This document shows, in pieces, positions 28,930 to 38,087 of a stretch of 64,000 nucleotides of DNA. This DNA is from Paenibacillus protaetiae. Lineage in GTDB: Bacteria; Bacillota; Bacilli; Paenibacillales; Paenibacillaceae. Below the pieces are notes generated by a model that saw only the letters and a list, made by a program, of their open reading frames with translations, did no database searches and was not told where the DNA came from. Where the stretch lies: contig NZ_CP035492.1 in NCBI RefSeq assembly GCF_004135365.1, positions 2,168,501-2,232,500 on the forward strand. The letters are read 5' to 3'. The position numbers were made by a program, and so were the translations under genes. Position 1 is the first letter of the stretch. Each line of letters opens with the position of its first letter.

Positions 28930-29697
28930 TTAATCATCAAGGCCGGCTTCTTCCCCTTCACGGCTTGCTTCTTCCGCAGCTTTGCTGGCAGCGGCAGCCG
29001 CATGTTTTGCTTCACGGTAACGGGCAAGCGCCTTCTCGCCGATAATGACTTCGCAGCGATGAATATTTTGCCCTTTTTCCATAAACTTGCCTTCGTATTC
29101 TGTAAACACGAGATCTTCGCGCGGCCCGTCCTTGTGCAAATTCAGCGAAATATTGGCCATTTGCAGTTCCAGCTCGGCAAAGCTGTTAAGCGAAAACTCA
29201 AACAGCGACTGCGAATCGGTCTTAAAGTGAATTTCACCGTTTTCGTTCAAAATTTCGATATATTTTTTCAAAAAACGGGGATGCGTCAGCCGTCTTCTCG
29301 CGTGTTTGCTTTTAGGCCACGGATCGCTGAAGTTCAAATGAATCCGTTCCAGCTCTCCCGGCGCAAACATTTCTTCGATTTTCTCAATATTAGCACGCAG
29401 CAGCGCAAGGTTAGGCGGCGATTCTACGCCTTTGCCGCTCCACGCGTTTCTTGCTTTTTCGCTGGCGCGCCGGATCAGCTCGTCGTACATGTCGACGCCG
29501 ATAAAATTAATGTGCGGATTGCGCACGCTCATTTCACTGATAAAGCGGCCTTTGCCCATGCCAAGCTCCACATAGATCGGATGGTTGTTGCCGAAAAATT
29601 GATGCCACTTCCCCCGGTGCGGCGCAGCATCCAGCACAACCAGCTCGGGCTGCTGCTCCAAGCTTTCCAATATTCCTTTTCTGCCTCTTAAACGCAT
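28930..29697 (-). CDS. trmB: tRNA (guanine-N7-)-methyltransferase
   Basis: A 255-residue SAM-dependent enzyme that makes m7G46 in tRNA variable loops. The SAM motif is YVELGMGKGRFI, and the catalytic/tRNA-binding block is NFSDPWPKSKHARRRLTHPRF. A C-terminal extension of about 35 residues, rich in Ala and Glu, goes beyond the usual family length of 210-220 and is probably disordered. GGAGG lies upstream of the ATG at 29697. Confidence 0.95.
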   Translation of the reverse strand: MRLRGRKGILESLEQQPELVVLDAAPHRGKWHQFFGNNHPIYVELGMGKGRFISEMSVRNPHINFIGVDMYDELIRRASEKARNAWSGKGVESPPNLALLRANIEKIEEMFAPGELERIHLNFSDPWPKSKHARRRLTHPRFLKKYIEILNENGEIHFKTDSQSLFEFSLNSFAELELQMANISLNLHKDGPREDLVFTEYEGKFMEKGQNIHRCEVIIGEKALARYREAKHAAAAASKAAEEASREGEEAGLDD

Positions 29698-29815
29698 AAC
29701 GGATAATCCTCCACCTATTCAATTGCAAGACGCCCTATTCGAGGAAGCAGGTTCGCCTTGCACAAACTAGTCCTATTTTGCCCAAGATTACGCCCGTTGT
29801 AAAGACGGCGGGAAC

Positions 29816-29853
29816 GCGGGCCTGCTCCCTTCTTCATGATGAAGCAGGCCCGC
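29816..29853. other. Intergenic hairpin
   Basis: GCGGGCCTGCT pairs perfectly with AGCAGGCCCGC around a 16-base loop containing TTC/GAA. No T-run follows on either strand, so it is not a standard terminator. It lies between trmB and the small gene at 29935. Confidence 0.6.
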
Positions 29854-29869
29854 CGCGCGTTTCTGCCGG

Positions 29870-29903
29870 CAAAAAATAAAGGAGGCCGCCGAATGGCGCC
29901 TCC
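29870..29903 (-). terminator. Terminator of the 69-residue gene
   Basis: GGAGGC...GCCTCC with further inner GCC/GGC pairs; on the minus strand it is followed by TTTATTTTTT. Confidence 0.8.
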
Positions 29904-29934
29904 TGACGTTGCGGTTTAAAGCTCTCGGGTATGT

Positions 29935-30144
29935 TTATACCAGCTGCTGGTAAGCAATCGGCGCTTCATCCGCGCGCTCGATGTCGAATTTCTCTTCAAT
30001 CGCTTCATTCAGCTTTTTGCGGGCCGAAACTTCAATGGTATGGTTCCCATGGAAACGTATTCCTGCAAGCGCCATTAATTCCTTTACCGTAAGCTCAACT
30101 GTAACCGTTTCTTCACCATGCGGAATTTTAGCCGTTAAACTCAT
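29935..30144 (-). CDS. Small uncharacterised protein, 69 residues
   Basis: A 69-residue soluble, acidic protein (MSLTAKIPHGEETVTVELTV...) with alternating hydrophobic residues in the first half and a helical second half. The ATG at 30144 has GAGGTG six bases upstream; in-frame starts at 30150 and 30153 overlap that site. It has its own terminator, which supports expression. I do not recognise a family. Confidence 0.7.
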   Translation of the reverse strand: MSLTAKIPHGEETVTVELTVKELMALAGIRFHGNHTIEVSARKKLNEAIEEKFDIERADEAPIAYQQLV

Positions 30145-30153
30145 CTTCATCAC

Positions 30154-30423
30154 CTCATCGATTTATTAACATTATTTCCAGTTAATCGACGTTCTATGAC
30201 GGGAAGTTCGAAGTAGACATGTAAGGTTTTTTTATTGATTTGTCGCACTTTTAATTTAACACATCATGTAAGGTTTAGCAAGCCTAAATTACCAGAAAAA
30301 TAAACTTTTTCCCAGTTGTATAAGTTGGTATAAATTCAAATGAGATGCAACTCATCATGGCAATTCCGGTTCCTTTTCGCTAAAATAGGGTTGTTAAAGG
30401 CGACGATTCAGAAGGAGAACAAG
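30154..30423. other. Intergenic region before the radical-SAM gene
   Basis: AT-rich DNA between divergent genes, expected to hold promoters for both. I do not see a clear -35/-10 pair or an RNA structure. Confidence 0.35.
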
Positions 30424-31383
30424 ATGCAAGAAACACCCGTTACCGGCTCTGAGCCGATGCTTTGGATGGACAAGCGGTTCCATACCTGGAATTACGAAAT
30501 GCGGCAGCAATTCGGGGAAAAGGTGTTCAAAGTCACCCTCGATGCCGGCTTTACCTGCCCGAATCGCGACAATACGATCGCGAAAGGCGGCTGCACGTTT
30601 TGCAGTGCAAGAGGATCGGGCGACTTTGCCGGAAGCCGGCGCGACGATCTTGTCACCCAGTTTGCGAAAATACGCGACCGGCAGCATCTCAAATGGCCGG
30701 ATGCCAAATATATCGGTTACTTTCAAGCGTATACCAATACGTATGCGCCTCTCGAAACGCTCCGCGAATATTATGAGGTTATTTTGCAGCAGCCGGGGGT
30801 TGTCGGGCTTTCCATTGCGACCAGGCCGGACTGCTTGCCGGATGATGTCGTGGATTATTTAGCGGAGCTGAACGAACGGACGTATTTATGGGTGGAGATG
30901 GGTTTGCAGTCTGTTCACGAATCCACCTCGCTGCTGATCAACCGGGCGCATGATACAGCCTGCTATGAGGATGCGGTCCGCCGGCTGCGCGAACGCGGAA
31001 TCCGGGTATGCGCGCATATTATTTACGGCCTGCCGCAGGAAACCCACGGCATGATGCTGGCAACCGGGCGGGCAGTTGCACGGATGGATGTGCAGGGCAT
31101 TAAAATCCATTTGCTCCATCTGATGCGCAAAACGCCGATGGTCAAGCAATACGAAGCCGGCTTGCTGCGATTTCTGGAGCAGGATGAATATATCAAGCTT
31201 GTTGCCGATACGCTTGAATTTCTACCGCCGGAAATGATTGTGCACCGGCTGACGGGAGACGCTCCGCGCGATCTGCTGATCGGCCCGATGTGGAGCACAA
31301 ACAAATGGGCGGTCCTGAACGGTATCGACGCCGAGCTGAAACGGCGCGGCACGTGGCAGGGCAAGCTTTGGACACAGGAGTAG
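30424..31383 (+). CDS. Radical-SAM protein, YtqA/YhcC family (TIGR01212)
   Basis: A 319-residue radical-SAM enzyme. The cluster-binding cysteines are in TCPNRDNTIAKGGCTFCSARG, the longer-spaced C-x8-C-x2-C pattern of the YhcC/Elp3-like subfamily. FQAYTNTYAPLE and VEMGLQSVHEST are family blocks. The reaction is not established. AAGGAGA lies just before the ATG at 30424. It is followed after three bases by ytqB, the same order as ytqA-ytqB in Bacillus. Confidence 0.9.
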   Translation: MQETPVTGSEPMLWMDKRFHTWNYEMRQQFGEKVFKVTLDAGFTCPNRDNTIAKGGCTFCSARGSGDFAGSRRDDLVTQFAKIRDRQHLKWPDAKYIGYFQAYTNTYAPLETLREYYEVILQQPGVVGLSIATRPDCLPDDVVDYLAELNERTYLWVEMGLQSVHESTSLLINRAHDTACYEDAVRRLRERGIRVCAHIIYGLPQETHGMMLATGRAVARMDVQGIKIHLLHLMRKTPMVKQYEAGLLRFLEQDEYIKLVADTLEFLPPEMIVHRLTGDAPRDLLIGPMWSTNKWAVLNGIDAELKRRGTWQGKLWTQE

Positions 31384-31386
31384 AAT

Positions 31387-31955
31387 ATGGGATTTATATC
31401 CGTTATAAGCATGGCCCACCGCTGGATTGCGGAAAGGGCAACTACAGGAGATAGAGTGATTGACGCTACTGCAGGAGGCGGTGTAGATACGTGCGAGCTG
31501 GCCAGGCTGGTAGGCGCCAAAGGCACGGTCTACGCTTTCGATATTCAGCAGGAAGCTTTGAATAAAACCGCCGCCAGGCTGACTGTGCTGGAAGCGCAGC
31601 CTCGTGTAAAGCTGGTGCTGGGCAGCCATGAAGAGATGGCGGCCCAAATAGATGAAGCCGACCGCGGCAAAATCGCAGCGGTTATGTTCAATCTCGGCTA
31701 TTTTCCGGGGGCGACACTTCGATCATAACCAGGCCGGATTCCACTACAGCAGCATTGAACGCCGCATTGTCCGTACTTCGGCCGGGCGGCATTATAACAT
31801 GCGTGGTGTATCCCGGCCATCCCGGCGGCGAAGCAGAGGCCGCCGCCGTAGAAGCATGGGCCGCTGGCTTGCCTGTGGATCTGGCGCAGGCCGTCATCTA
31901 CCGTCAGCTTCAGCGTACGGCATCTCCTTATTTGGTTGCCGTTACGAAAAAATAA
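31387..31955 (+). pseudogene. ytqB: YtqB-type SAM-dependent methyltransferase, frameshifted
   Basis: A class I methyltransferase of the rRNA_methylase/YtqB family; the SAM motif is VIDATAGGGVDTCELA. As read, the frame stops after 113 residues at 31728. Adding one G to the GGGGG run at 31707-31711 gives NLGYFPGGDTSIITRPDST and joins the downstream frame LSVLRPGGIITCVVYPGHPG, ending at 31955 with about 189 residues, the normal length. The break is therefore a single-base loss, probably a sequencing error. It lies in an operon with the upstream radical-SAM gene. Confidence 0.85.
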
Positions 31956-31972
31956 AAGAGGAGTGAAAGCAA

Positions 31973-32362
31973 ATGGCAGTGAAAAAAATCGAGCATCTTG
32001 GCATTATGGTATCCGATATTGAACGTTCCGTCGCTTTTTATACGGAGGTGCTTGGCTTAAAGCATGTAAAGACGATGCTGCATAACGACGGAGTCATTCG
32101 TCTGGCGTTCCTCGCCTTTCCTGAAGCGGGAGAGACCATTCTGGAGCTGGTAGAAGGCTACAACGGGCCGGTCGCCGCAGAAGGACGGGTTCACCATGCC
32201 GCTTTTACGGTCGACGATCTGGATGCCGAGCTGGCGCGGATCAAATCATTAGATGTCAATCTGCGGGATACCGAAATTACGACACTGCCGGATGGAGCGC
32301 GTTACTTTTTCTTTTACGGTCCTGACGGTGAACTGTTGGAATTGTTTGAGCCAGTCGTTTAA
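31973..32362 (+). CDS. VOC / glyoxalase-fold protein
   Basis: A 129-residue protein with two beta-alpha-beta-beta-beta units (KIEHLGIMVSDIERSVAFYT; VHHAAFTVDDLDAELARI). Metal-ligand candidates His8, Glu and His are in the right places for a glyoxalase I or methylmalonyl-CoA epimerase-like enzyme; the final ELLELFEPV strand is typical. The substrate cannot be told. GAGGAG precedes the ATG; it is probably co-transcribed with ytqB and manA. Confidence 0.85.
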   Translation: MAVKKIEHLGIMVSDIERSVAFYTEVLGLKHVKTMLHNDGVIRLAFLAFPEAGETILELVEGYNGPVAAEGRVHHAAFTVDDLDAELARIKSLDVNLRDTEITTLPDGARYFFFYGPDGELLELFEPVV

Positions 32363-32392
32363 CCAATTTGCATCCATGGGAGAGATGAAATC

Positions 32393-33370
32393 ATGACTGT
32401 ACAACCTTATCCGCTGCAATTCAAACCGGAAATGAAAGAACGTGTATGGGGCGGCCGCGCGCTGGAAAAGTTTGACCTTGAGCTGCCGGAAGGGGCCATC
32501 GGCGAAGGCTGGATGATCGGCGACCACCCGAACGGCACGACGAAAGTAACGAACGGCGAACTGGCCGGAAAAGGGCTGGATTACATCCGTGAACAATATG
32601 GGCGCGAATGGTTCGGCAGCAATGGCTTCTCCGAGAAAAACGGGCGTTTCCCGCTGCTTATCAAGCTGCTCGACTGCAACGATGATCTGTCGATTCAAGT
32701 TCACCCGACGGACGATTATGACCGGCTCCCTGCCGGCGAGCTCGGCAAAACCGAAATGTGGTACATCTTGGATGCCAAGCCGGACGCCAAAATCATTTAC
32801 GGTTTGCGCGATAAGGTCGACCGGTCGGCGATGGAGACGGCCATCCGGGAAGGCCGCATCATGGATACGCTGCAAGAAGTGCCGGTCAAAGCCGGCGATG
32901 CCTTCTATATCCCCGCAGGAACCGTTCATGCGCTTTGCGCAGGCGTGGTCGTTGCAGAAATTCAGCAAAACTCGGATACGACTTACCGGCTGTACGACTA
33001 CAACCGCCCGGGTCTGGACGGCAAGCTGCGAGAGCTGCACATCGAGGATTCGCTGAATGTGATTGCTTACGATGGTGCCGGCGCAACCCGCATGACATCG
33101 ACGGAGACGGCTCCGGGCGAATGGCTTACCATCGCCTCCTCGCCGTATTTTGTTGTGGAAAAAGGCGTTGTAGCCGCGCCTTGGAAGCTGGAGACTTCGC
33201 CGGAAAGCTTCGCTATTCTGGTCATCGCCGAAGGAAGCGGCACCATCGCTTGGGAAGGCGGCGAAAAACCGGTGAAAAACGGCGAATGCTACTTGCTGCC
33301 GGCTAACCTTGGCGCTTATAAGCTGGACGGCCAAATGACCGTGCTTCGCAGCGTAGTGCCCGGCCGCTAA
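32393..33370 (+). CDS. manA: Mannose-6-phosphate isomerase, class I
   Basis: A 325-residue zinc enzyme that interconverts mannose-6-phosphate and fructose-6-phosphate. Zinc-ligand motifs are LSIQVHPTDDY, GKTEMWY and PAGTVHAL. The length matches the short Firmicute type (YvyI/ManA/GmuF). The product can feed mannose into glycolysis or supply GDP-mannose for glycosyltransferases. AGAGATGAAATC precedes the ATG. A bidirectional terminator follows at 33511-33590. Confidence 0.93.
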   Translation: MTVQPYPLQFKPEMKERVWGGRALEKFDLELPEGAIGEGWMIGDHPNGTTKVTNGELAGKGLDYIREQYGREWFGSNGFSEKNGRFPLLIKLLDCNDDLSIQVHPTDDYDRLPAGELGKTEMWYILDAKPDAKIIYGLRDKVDRSAMETAIREGRIMDTLQEVPVKAGDAFYIPAGTVHALCAGVVVAEIQQNSDTTYRLYDYNRPGLDGKLRELHIEDSLNVIAYDGAGATRMTSTETAPGEWLTIASSPYFVVEKGVVAAPWKLETSPESFAILVIAEGSGTIAWEGGEKPVKNGECYLLPANLGAYKLDGQMTVLRSVVPGR

Positions 33371-33510
33371 ATCTCCTGAGAGACGGGTTAGCCAGCTTCG
33401 CGATGCCGGGTTCGCAGCATGCGCGAGATTAGCTGAGCATAGCGGCGCTGGCCTATGCGGGATAGGCATGATTAGCCAGCTTGGCAATACACAGAATGCC
33501 GGAACAAACA

Positions 33511-33590
33511 AAAAAAACCATCGCAGCTGGAAAAGGTGTGGCGCGGGGATTGCCCCGCTCCCTCTTCATCCAGCTTCGGTGGTTTTTTTT
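33511..33590. terminator. Bidirectional terminator after manA
   Basis: A-rich left arm (33511-33531) and T-rich right arm (33568-33590) pair over about 20 bp with two imperfect positions (ACCATCG / CGGTGGT). The loop holds a second hairpin, GCGGGG/CCCCGC. It separates manA from the converging B12/radical-SAM gene. Confidence 0.8.
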
Positions 33591-33637
33591 CGCTGCGCTG
33601 TATCGGTTGCGCTTGCGCTCCACTATAGCGTCCTCGT

Positions 33638-33679
33638 GCTGCGCTGTGGCGTCCTTACGCTGCGCTGTGGCGTCCTTAC
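33638..33679. repeat. 21-bp tandem repeat
   Basis: GCTGCGCTGTGGCGTCCTTAC (21 bp) is present twice in direct tandem (33638-33658, 33659-33679), followed by a partial third unit and preceded by a degenerate copy. It lies between the terminator and the end of the next gene and does not encode anything visible. Confidence 0.85.
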
Positions 33680-33736
33680 GCTGCTGCGCGCTATATCATT
33701 CCCGCTTGCACGTACAGCGCGGGCAAAAAGAGCTGT

Positions 33737-35545
33737 TTACAGCGAGGCCGCCTGGCGGTCCAGCTGCAATGTAAACATTTTAGGCGCAGGCCGTTTGTTG
33801 CCTGCTCCCTCAAGCGCGTACAGCGTAAGCAGCAGCGTTCCGTTCGTTTTATCAATAGTCCCGCTGTCCAAGTACCGCTTCAAATCAAACGGCAGCTTTT
33901 CCAGAACGGCGTGTTTCTGCAGCTCCCGCTCCGCAAGGCCAAGCCCGGCAAATTCCGCCGATATGTCCTCCGGCCGTTCGGCAAGGCGCTTCAGCCAGCT
34001 GTTCCAGTCGCTTTTGTCCATGACGGCGTCCCACCATGTTTTCCGCGGCTTGTAGTGATGCCCGCTGTAATAGTCGAGCTTCATTAAACCAAACGCAATG
34101 TCCGGATCAAGCCGGCCTTCGGACAGCCGGGCTCCTTCCTCCGTCAAAAACGACCATAAGCGTGTATACAAGTCTTCAAGCTGATGGCCGATTTTTTGCC
34201 AGCCGCGCCGTTCCCAGAAGTCGCCAAACGCCTGGAAGAAATCAAACGGCGATGCAAATACGCGGTCAACCAAATAGAGCAGCGTATGATCCATCCGGTG
34301 CGCGTTCCAATACTTCTCCAGCACATCCTCGACCCGCTTAATCCTCACGATGTCAGCGAACGGCATCAAGTCGTTGCCCAGCATTTCATACGGAGCGCGG
34401 TCCATATACACGTAGCCGAATTTGTCCGCGTCGTTCCGCAGCCCGGTACCGCGCAGCATCTTCAGGAAGCCAAGCTGCAGCTCTTCCGGACGGAGGGCGA
34501 ACACATCGTTAAACGTTTTGCGGAACGTGTCATAGTCTTCATGCGGAAGGCCGGCAATGAGGTCCAAATGCTGGTCGATTTTGCCGGAGTCCTTCACCTT
34601 GGTTACGGTACGGACAAGCTTCGTCCAGTTCTGGCGGCGCTGCACGGCCAGGTTCGTAATATCATTCGTCGACTGAACGCCGATCTCAAAGCGGAAAATG
34701 CCCGCCGGCGCGTGCTCAGCCAAATAATCAAGCACCTCAGGCCGCATAATGTCCGCTGTAATTTCAAACTGGAATACGCAGCCGTTATGATTTTCGATCA
34801 GAAACTTAAACATTTCGAGCGCATAATCCCGTTTAATGTTGAACGTCCGGTCTACAAATTTGATCAGCTTGGCGCCTTGCTCAATCAGGTACAAAATGTC
34901 CGCTTTCGTCCGCTCCATATCGAAGTAGCGTACGCCAACTTCAATGCTGGAGAGGCAAAACTGGCAGCTGAACGGACAGCCGCGGCTCGTCTCGAAATAG
35001 ACGATGCGGTTCCCCAGATTAGGCAAATCCTCATCAAACCGGTGCGGTGACGGCAGCGTGGCGAGGTCCAGCTTCGGGCGTCCGGGATTCAGCAATATTT
35101 CCTTGTATCCTTCACGCTGCTTCCGGTAGGCGATGCCAAATACCATATGGTATTTGCGGGTGCCTTCGATCTCTTTCAGCAGATGGTTAAACGTCTCTTC
35201 CCCTTCGCCCACCACGATAAAATCAACCTCGGGTATCCGTTCCATCCAATGTTCGGTGTCATAGCTGACTTCAGGACCGCCCAAAATAATATGCACCTCA
35301 GGCATAATTTTGCGAAGCATATTAATGACGGTTATCGTCTCTTCGATGTTCCAAATATAACAGGAGAAGCCAATTACGTCGGGTTTCCGCTCAAACAGAT
35401 CCGAAACGATGTTCATCGCCGGGTCTTTAATCGTATACTCGGCAATATCAATATCAAATTCGTGAGCGCTGTACGCCTTCAAGCAGCGGAGCGCAAGCGA
35501 TGTATGAATATATTTGGCATTCAGTGTGGAAAGAACAACTTTCAT
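33737..35545 (-). CDS. B12-binding radical-SAM protein with DUF4080
   Basis: A 602-residue protein. A cobalamin-binding-like domain (about 1-130, DVIGFSCYIWNIEETITVI, GGPEVSYD) is followed by a radical-SAM domain with the cluster motif RGCPFSCQFCLS and a C-terminal DUF4080 region. The reaction is unknown. The ATG at 35545 has GAGAGGG nine bases upstream; an in-frame start at 35563 overlaps that site. It is a single gene between two terminators. Confidence 0.88.
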   Translation of the reverse strand: MKVVLSTLNAKYIHTSLALRCLKAYSAHEFDIDIAEYTIKDPAMNIVSDLFERKPDVIGFSCYIWNIEETITVINMLRKIMPEVHIILGGPEVSYDTEHWMERIPEVDFIVVGEGEETFNHLLKEIEGTRKYHMVFGIAYRKQREGYKEILLNPGRPKLDLATLPSPHRFDEDLPNLGNRIVYFETSRGCPFSCQFCLSSIEVGVRYFDMERTKADILYLIEQGAKLIKFVDRTFNIKRDYALEMFKFLIENHNGCVFQFEITADIMRPEVLDYLAEHAPAGIFRFEIGVQSTNDITNLAVQRRQNWTKLVRTVTKVKDSGKIDQHLDLIAGLPHEDYDTFRKTFNDVFALRPEELQLGFLKMLRGTGLRNDADKFGYVYMDRAPYEMLGNDLMPFADIVRIKRVEDVLEKYWNAHRMDHTLLYLVDRVFASPFDFFQAFGDFWERRGWQKIGHQLEDLYTRLWSFLTEEGARLSEGRLDPDIAFGLMKLDYYSGHHYKPRKTWWDAVMDKSDWNSWLKRLAERPEDISAEFAGLGLAERELQKHAVLEKLPFDLKRYLDSGTIDKTNGTLLLTLYALEGAGNKRPAPKMFTLQLDRQAASL

Positions 35546-35599
35546 TTCAATTAACCCTCTCATTGGTACAGGATGTTACTTATTTTAGCGGACTTGAAT

Positions 35600-35651
35600 G
35601 AAAAAAAGAAGAGGAAGCGGCCGGCGGCATCCCGCGCAGTCGTTCCTCTTC
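35600..35651 (-). terminator. Terminator of the HtrA-like gene
   Basis: GAAGAGGAAGCG pairs with CGTTCCTCTTC (one bulge); on the minus strand it is followed by TTCTTTTTTT. Confidence 0.8.
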
Positions 35652-35665
35652 ATCCTGCATCTCTG

Positions 35666-37249
35666 TTAGTCTTTTAACTGGATCAGCATTTGATCCTTCA
35701 GCTGCATATCCAAGATCGGCAACCGGACGCGCCATTTGCCGTCCCCGGTTTTGGTTACGTCCGAAGCGTCAAACCCGCGCGGCTCAAAGCCGAAAGTGCG
35801 GTCATAATACAGCTGGAACTGTATCGTTTCATTCGGAAGCAGCTTGTGCAGGTCGTATCCCATTGTAACCGCCCACAACCTCAAATCCGGCTTGATGGAA
35901 TCAAAATAATACGAATAGTAGAGCGGGTCGATATTCGCATTAATGACAATCCAGTTTTTCGAGTCCCGTTTGACGCTCCAGTCTGTCATCTGAATAACCT
36001 GATTCATCGAAGTCAGCGCACTGTAGTTATCTTTCATATACTTCTGGATCGTGTCCATCGAAGCGCCTGTTAACGTGCCCGGACCGGAATCCGGCAAGAA
36101 TCCGACATCCGCCGCAGGGCTAGCCGGCAGCTCCTGCATCAGCAGCGCGGCATGTATCGCCGATACGGCATAATTCAAATTCGCCTGCGATTCCAGGCCG
36201 GAAGATGTAATGCCGATAAGCTGGCCGTATTCGTTAAACAAAGCGCCGCCGGAGCTGCCATGATCGATAGGCGCATTCGTCTGGATCATGCTGACCATTC
36301 CGTCTCTTGTAACGTTGCTGATTAATCCTTCGCTAACCGTATTTTGAACGCCAAGCGGGCTGCCGATAGCGTATACTTTTCCGCCCTTCACCGCCTGGAA
36401 GCTCGTTGTAACCGGAACAGGATCAATATAATAATTGCTGAGCGATTCTTTCGTTTGAATGATTGCCAAGTCGGTGTTGTCGTCATAAGCCGCCACGCCT
36501 TGCACCGTCAGCGTGTCCCCATAAATCGTATCAATTGTCGCCGAAGTAGCGCCGTTCACAACATGATAATTCGTCAGGATGTAATGGTCGCCAACAACAA
36601 TGCCGCTGCCGATGCCCGTGCCGTCGCTATACACCGTATTGACCATTACGATACTGCCGTCATATTGATCCACGATTTGTTCAGCCGTCATTTTGGCGGA
36701 GTCGGATACGGCTTGATTCTGATCATTTTGCCATTCTGCATATTCCTTTTCCCAAATGGCCGATTCGCTTGTAATTTGTACGGTTTGAGTCTGGTTCACC
36801 CATTTCACTTCTGCATGAAGAGACTCCGCGATGAAACGCGCCGGCACAAAAGCGGTGCCGTTTTTTTCAATTGGCGCTGCGCTCAGGTTTACCGTTTTGC
36901 CATTCACAACCGCCTTGTTGACGCCGATGGACAAGGTGATGGTCGTATCGTAGTTGTTGCCGATAATCGTTTTCGTCGTCGGCTCCCATGTGACCGAGGC
37001 GCCAAGCGCTTCAAAAATAGCCCGCATCGGCACATAAGTAACGCCATTTTGCGTAAATGCCCCCGGATTTAAAGAAAGCGCCTTTCCATCTACTTCGACC
37101 TTTACGTTAGCTGCTGCTGCGGAGGCGGATAAGGTGATTTGCGGTGAAACCGCTGCTGCGGAGGCCGCCCCCTGCCCAACCGGAGTAAGAAGCAAAGCTG
37201 CTGCAATTGCAGGAGCCAGCAAGGCTGGCGCTATCATTTTATTTTTCAC
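35666..37249 (-). CDS. Secreted S1C (HtrA-like) serine protease with copper-amine-oxidase-N domain
   Basis: A 527-residue exported protein. Residues 1-33 are a signal peptide ending near ASA. Residues 48-160 match the Cu_amine_oxidN1 (stalk) domain common in Paenibacillus secreted proteins (GVTYVPMRAIFEALGASVTW; GTAFVPARFIAESL). A trypsin-like protease domain follows, with His229 (LTNYHVV), Asp260 (DNTDLAII) and Ser333 (GSSGGAL), so the triad is complete. A C-terminal domain of about 140 residues has no clear match; no PDZ is visible. The start is GTG at 37249 with GGAGG seven bases upstream. It is likely a cell-wall-zone quality-control protease. Confidence 0.88.
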   Translation of the reverse strand: MKNKMIAPALLAPAIAAALLLTPVGQGAASAAAVSPQITLSASAAAANVKVEVDGKALSLNPGAFTQNGVTYVPMRAIFEALGASVTWEPTTKTIIGNNYDTTITLSIGVNKAVVNGKTVNLSAAPIEKNGTAFVPARFIAESLHAEVKWVNQTQTVQITSESAIWEKEYAEWQNDQNQAVSDSAKMTAEQIVDQYDGSIVMVNTVYSDGTGIGSGIVVGDHYILTNYHVVNGATSATIDTIYGDTLTVQGVAAYDDNTDLAIIQTKESLSNYYIDPVPVTTSFQAVKGGKVYAIGSPLGVQNTVSEGLISNVTRDGMVSMIQTNAPIDHGSSGGALFNEYGQLIGITSSGLESQANLNYAVSAIHAALLMQELPASPAADVGFLPDSGPGTLTGASMDTIQKYMKDNYSALTSMNQVIQMTDWSVKRDSKNWIVINANIDPLYYSYYFDSIKPDLRLWAVTMGYDLHKLLPNETIQFQLYYDRTFGFEPRGFDASDVTKTGDGKWRVRLPILDMQLKDQMLIQLKD

Positions 37250-37450
37250 AAAGCAACCTCCAGAATATGGATATCAGTAGTTTAATAGTATCGTAGCATT
37301 GCATGGGTGGGATTGTCTATGAAATTTGGTTACCTCATTTGAATAGTAGAATAGACTCTATAATAATCGAGCCAAGCGCTTTAAAACTTTACTAGAGTAT
37401 AAGCTTCTATTATGAATAAGGCATGAATAAAAAAAGGCCTGCCAACGGAA

Positions 37451-37925
37451 AGCAGCTTGGGATTGCAGGCAAGCGCCATTGCAATGACAACGCGCTGACG
37501 CATCCCTCCGGACAATGAATGGGGATACTGCTTCATGACCGCTTCGGCACGGGCGATGCCGGCTTTTCTCAGCATTTCGGCCGCTTGGGCTTTTGCCGAT
37601 TTGCCTTTTAATCCCGTATGCAGCTTAATGGCTTCCACCAGCTGGCTGCCGATCGTAAATACCGGATTAAGCGAAGTCATCGGTTCCTGAAATACCATAG
37701 ATATATCTTTGCCGCGTATTTTCCTCATCTCGGATTCCGGTTTTTGCAGCAGGTTTTCCCCATTAAATCGAATGCTGCCCTGTTTGATGACGCCGCTGGC
37801 GCCAAGCAGCCGCATAATGGAAAGCGAGGTTACGCTTTTGCCGCTGCCCGATTCACCAACTAAACAAACTACTTCACTTGGTTTTATAGCAAAACGAATG
37901 CTTTCAATTGCCGTTGCCTCGCTTC
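37451..37925 (-). pseudogene. Peptide/nickel ABC transporter ATPase (DppD-type) remnant
   Basis: Homology to DppD/OppD begins abruptly at EATAIES and runs through Walker A (GESGSGKS), the Q-loop (MVFQEPMTSLNPVFTIG) and signature (SGGMRQRV) to CNPKLL, where it stops. Walker B, the D-loop, the H-switch and the C-terminal third are absent, and about 25 N-terminal residues are missing. It cannot be a working ATPase. The 5' side is fused to a piece of an M20 peptidase gene, and the 3' side runs into AT-rich non-homologous DNA. Two deletions in a former peptide-transport locus would explain this. Confidence 0.85.
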
Positions 37926-38087
37926 GTCCGTAACGCGGAAGCCGGCGCTGCGCAGCAACGCGATTTGCGACTGTGCGGCAAAATGCTCCTGGAAAGCAAG
38001 CTCTGGCTTCTCCCAAATGCTTTTGGCAAGCGCTTCATAGACCGGCTTCTGCTCATCCAGCCAGTGAACAAGCCATCTTTTGCTCAT
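37926..38087 (-). pseudogene. M20-family amidohydrolase, 5' remnant
   Basis: A good start (ATG at 38087 with GGGGGAG upstream) leads into about 53 residues resembling the N-terminus of AbgB-type M20 amidohydrolases (KPVYEALAKSIWEKPELAFQE; ALLRSAGFRVTD). The reading then crosses into the ABC ATPase fragment in a different frame and stops at 37884. No metal-binding residues are included, so this is a fragment only. Confidence 0.75.

Noticed and set aside
32249-33511. A 420-codon leftward open frame over manA
   Set aside because: Antisense shadow of manA and part of the VOC gene; no family resemblance.
33638-33679. CRISPR array
   Set aside because: Two 21-bp units directly in tandem with no spacers and no cas genes nearby.
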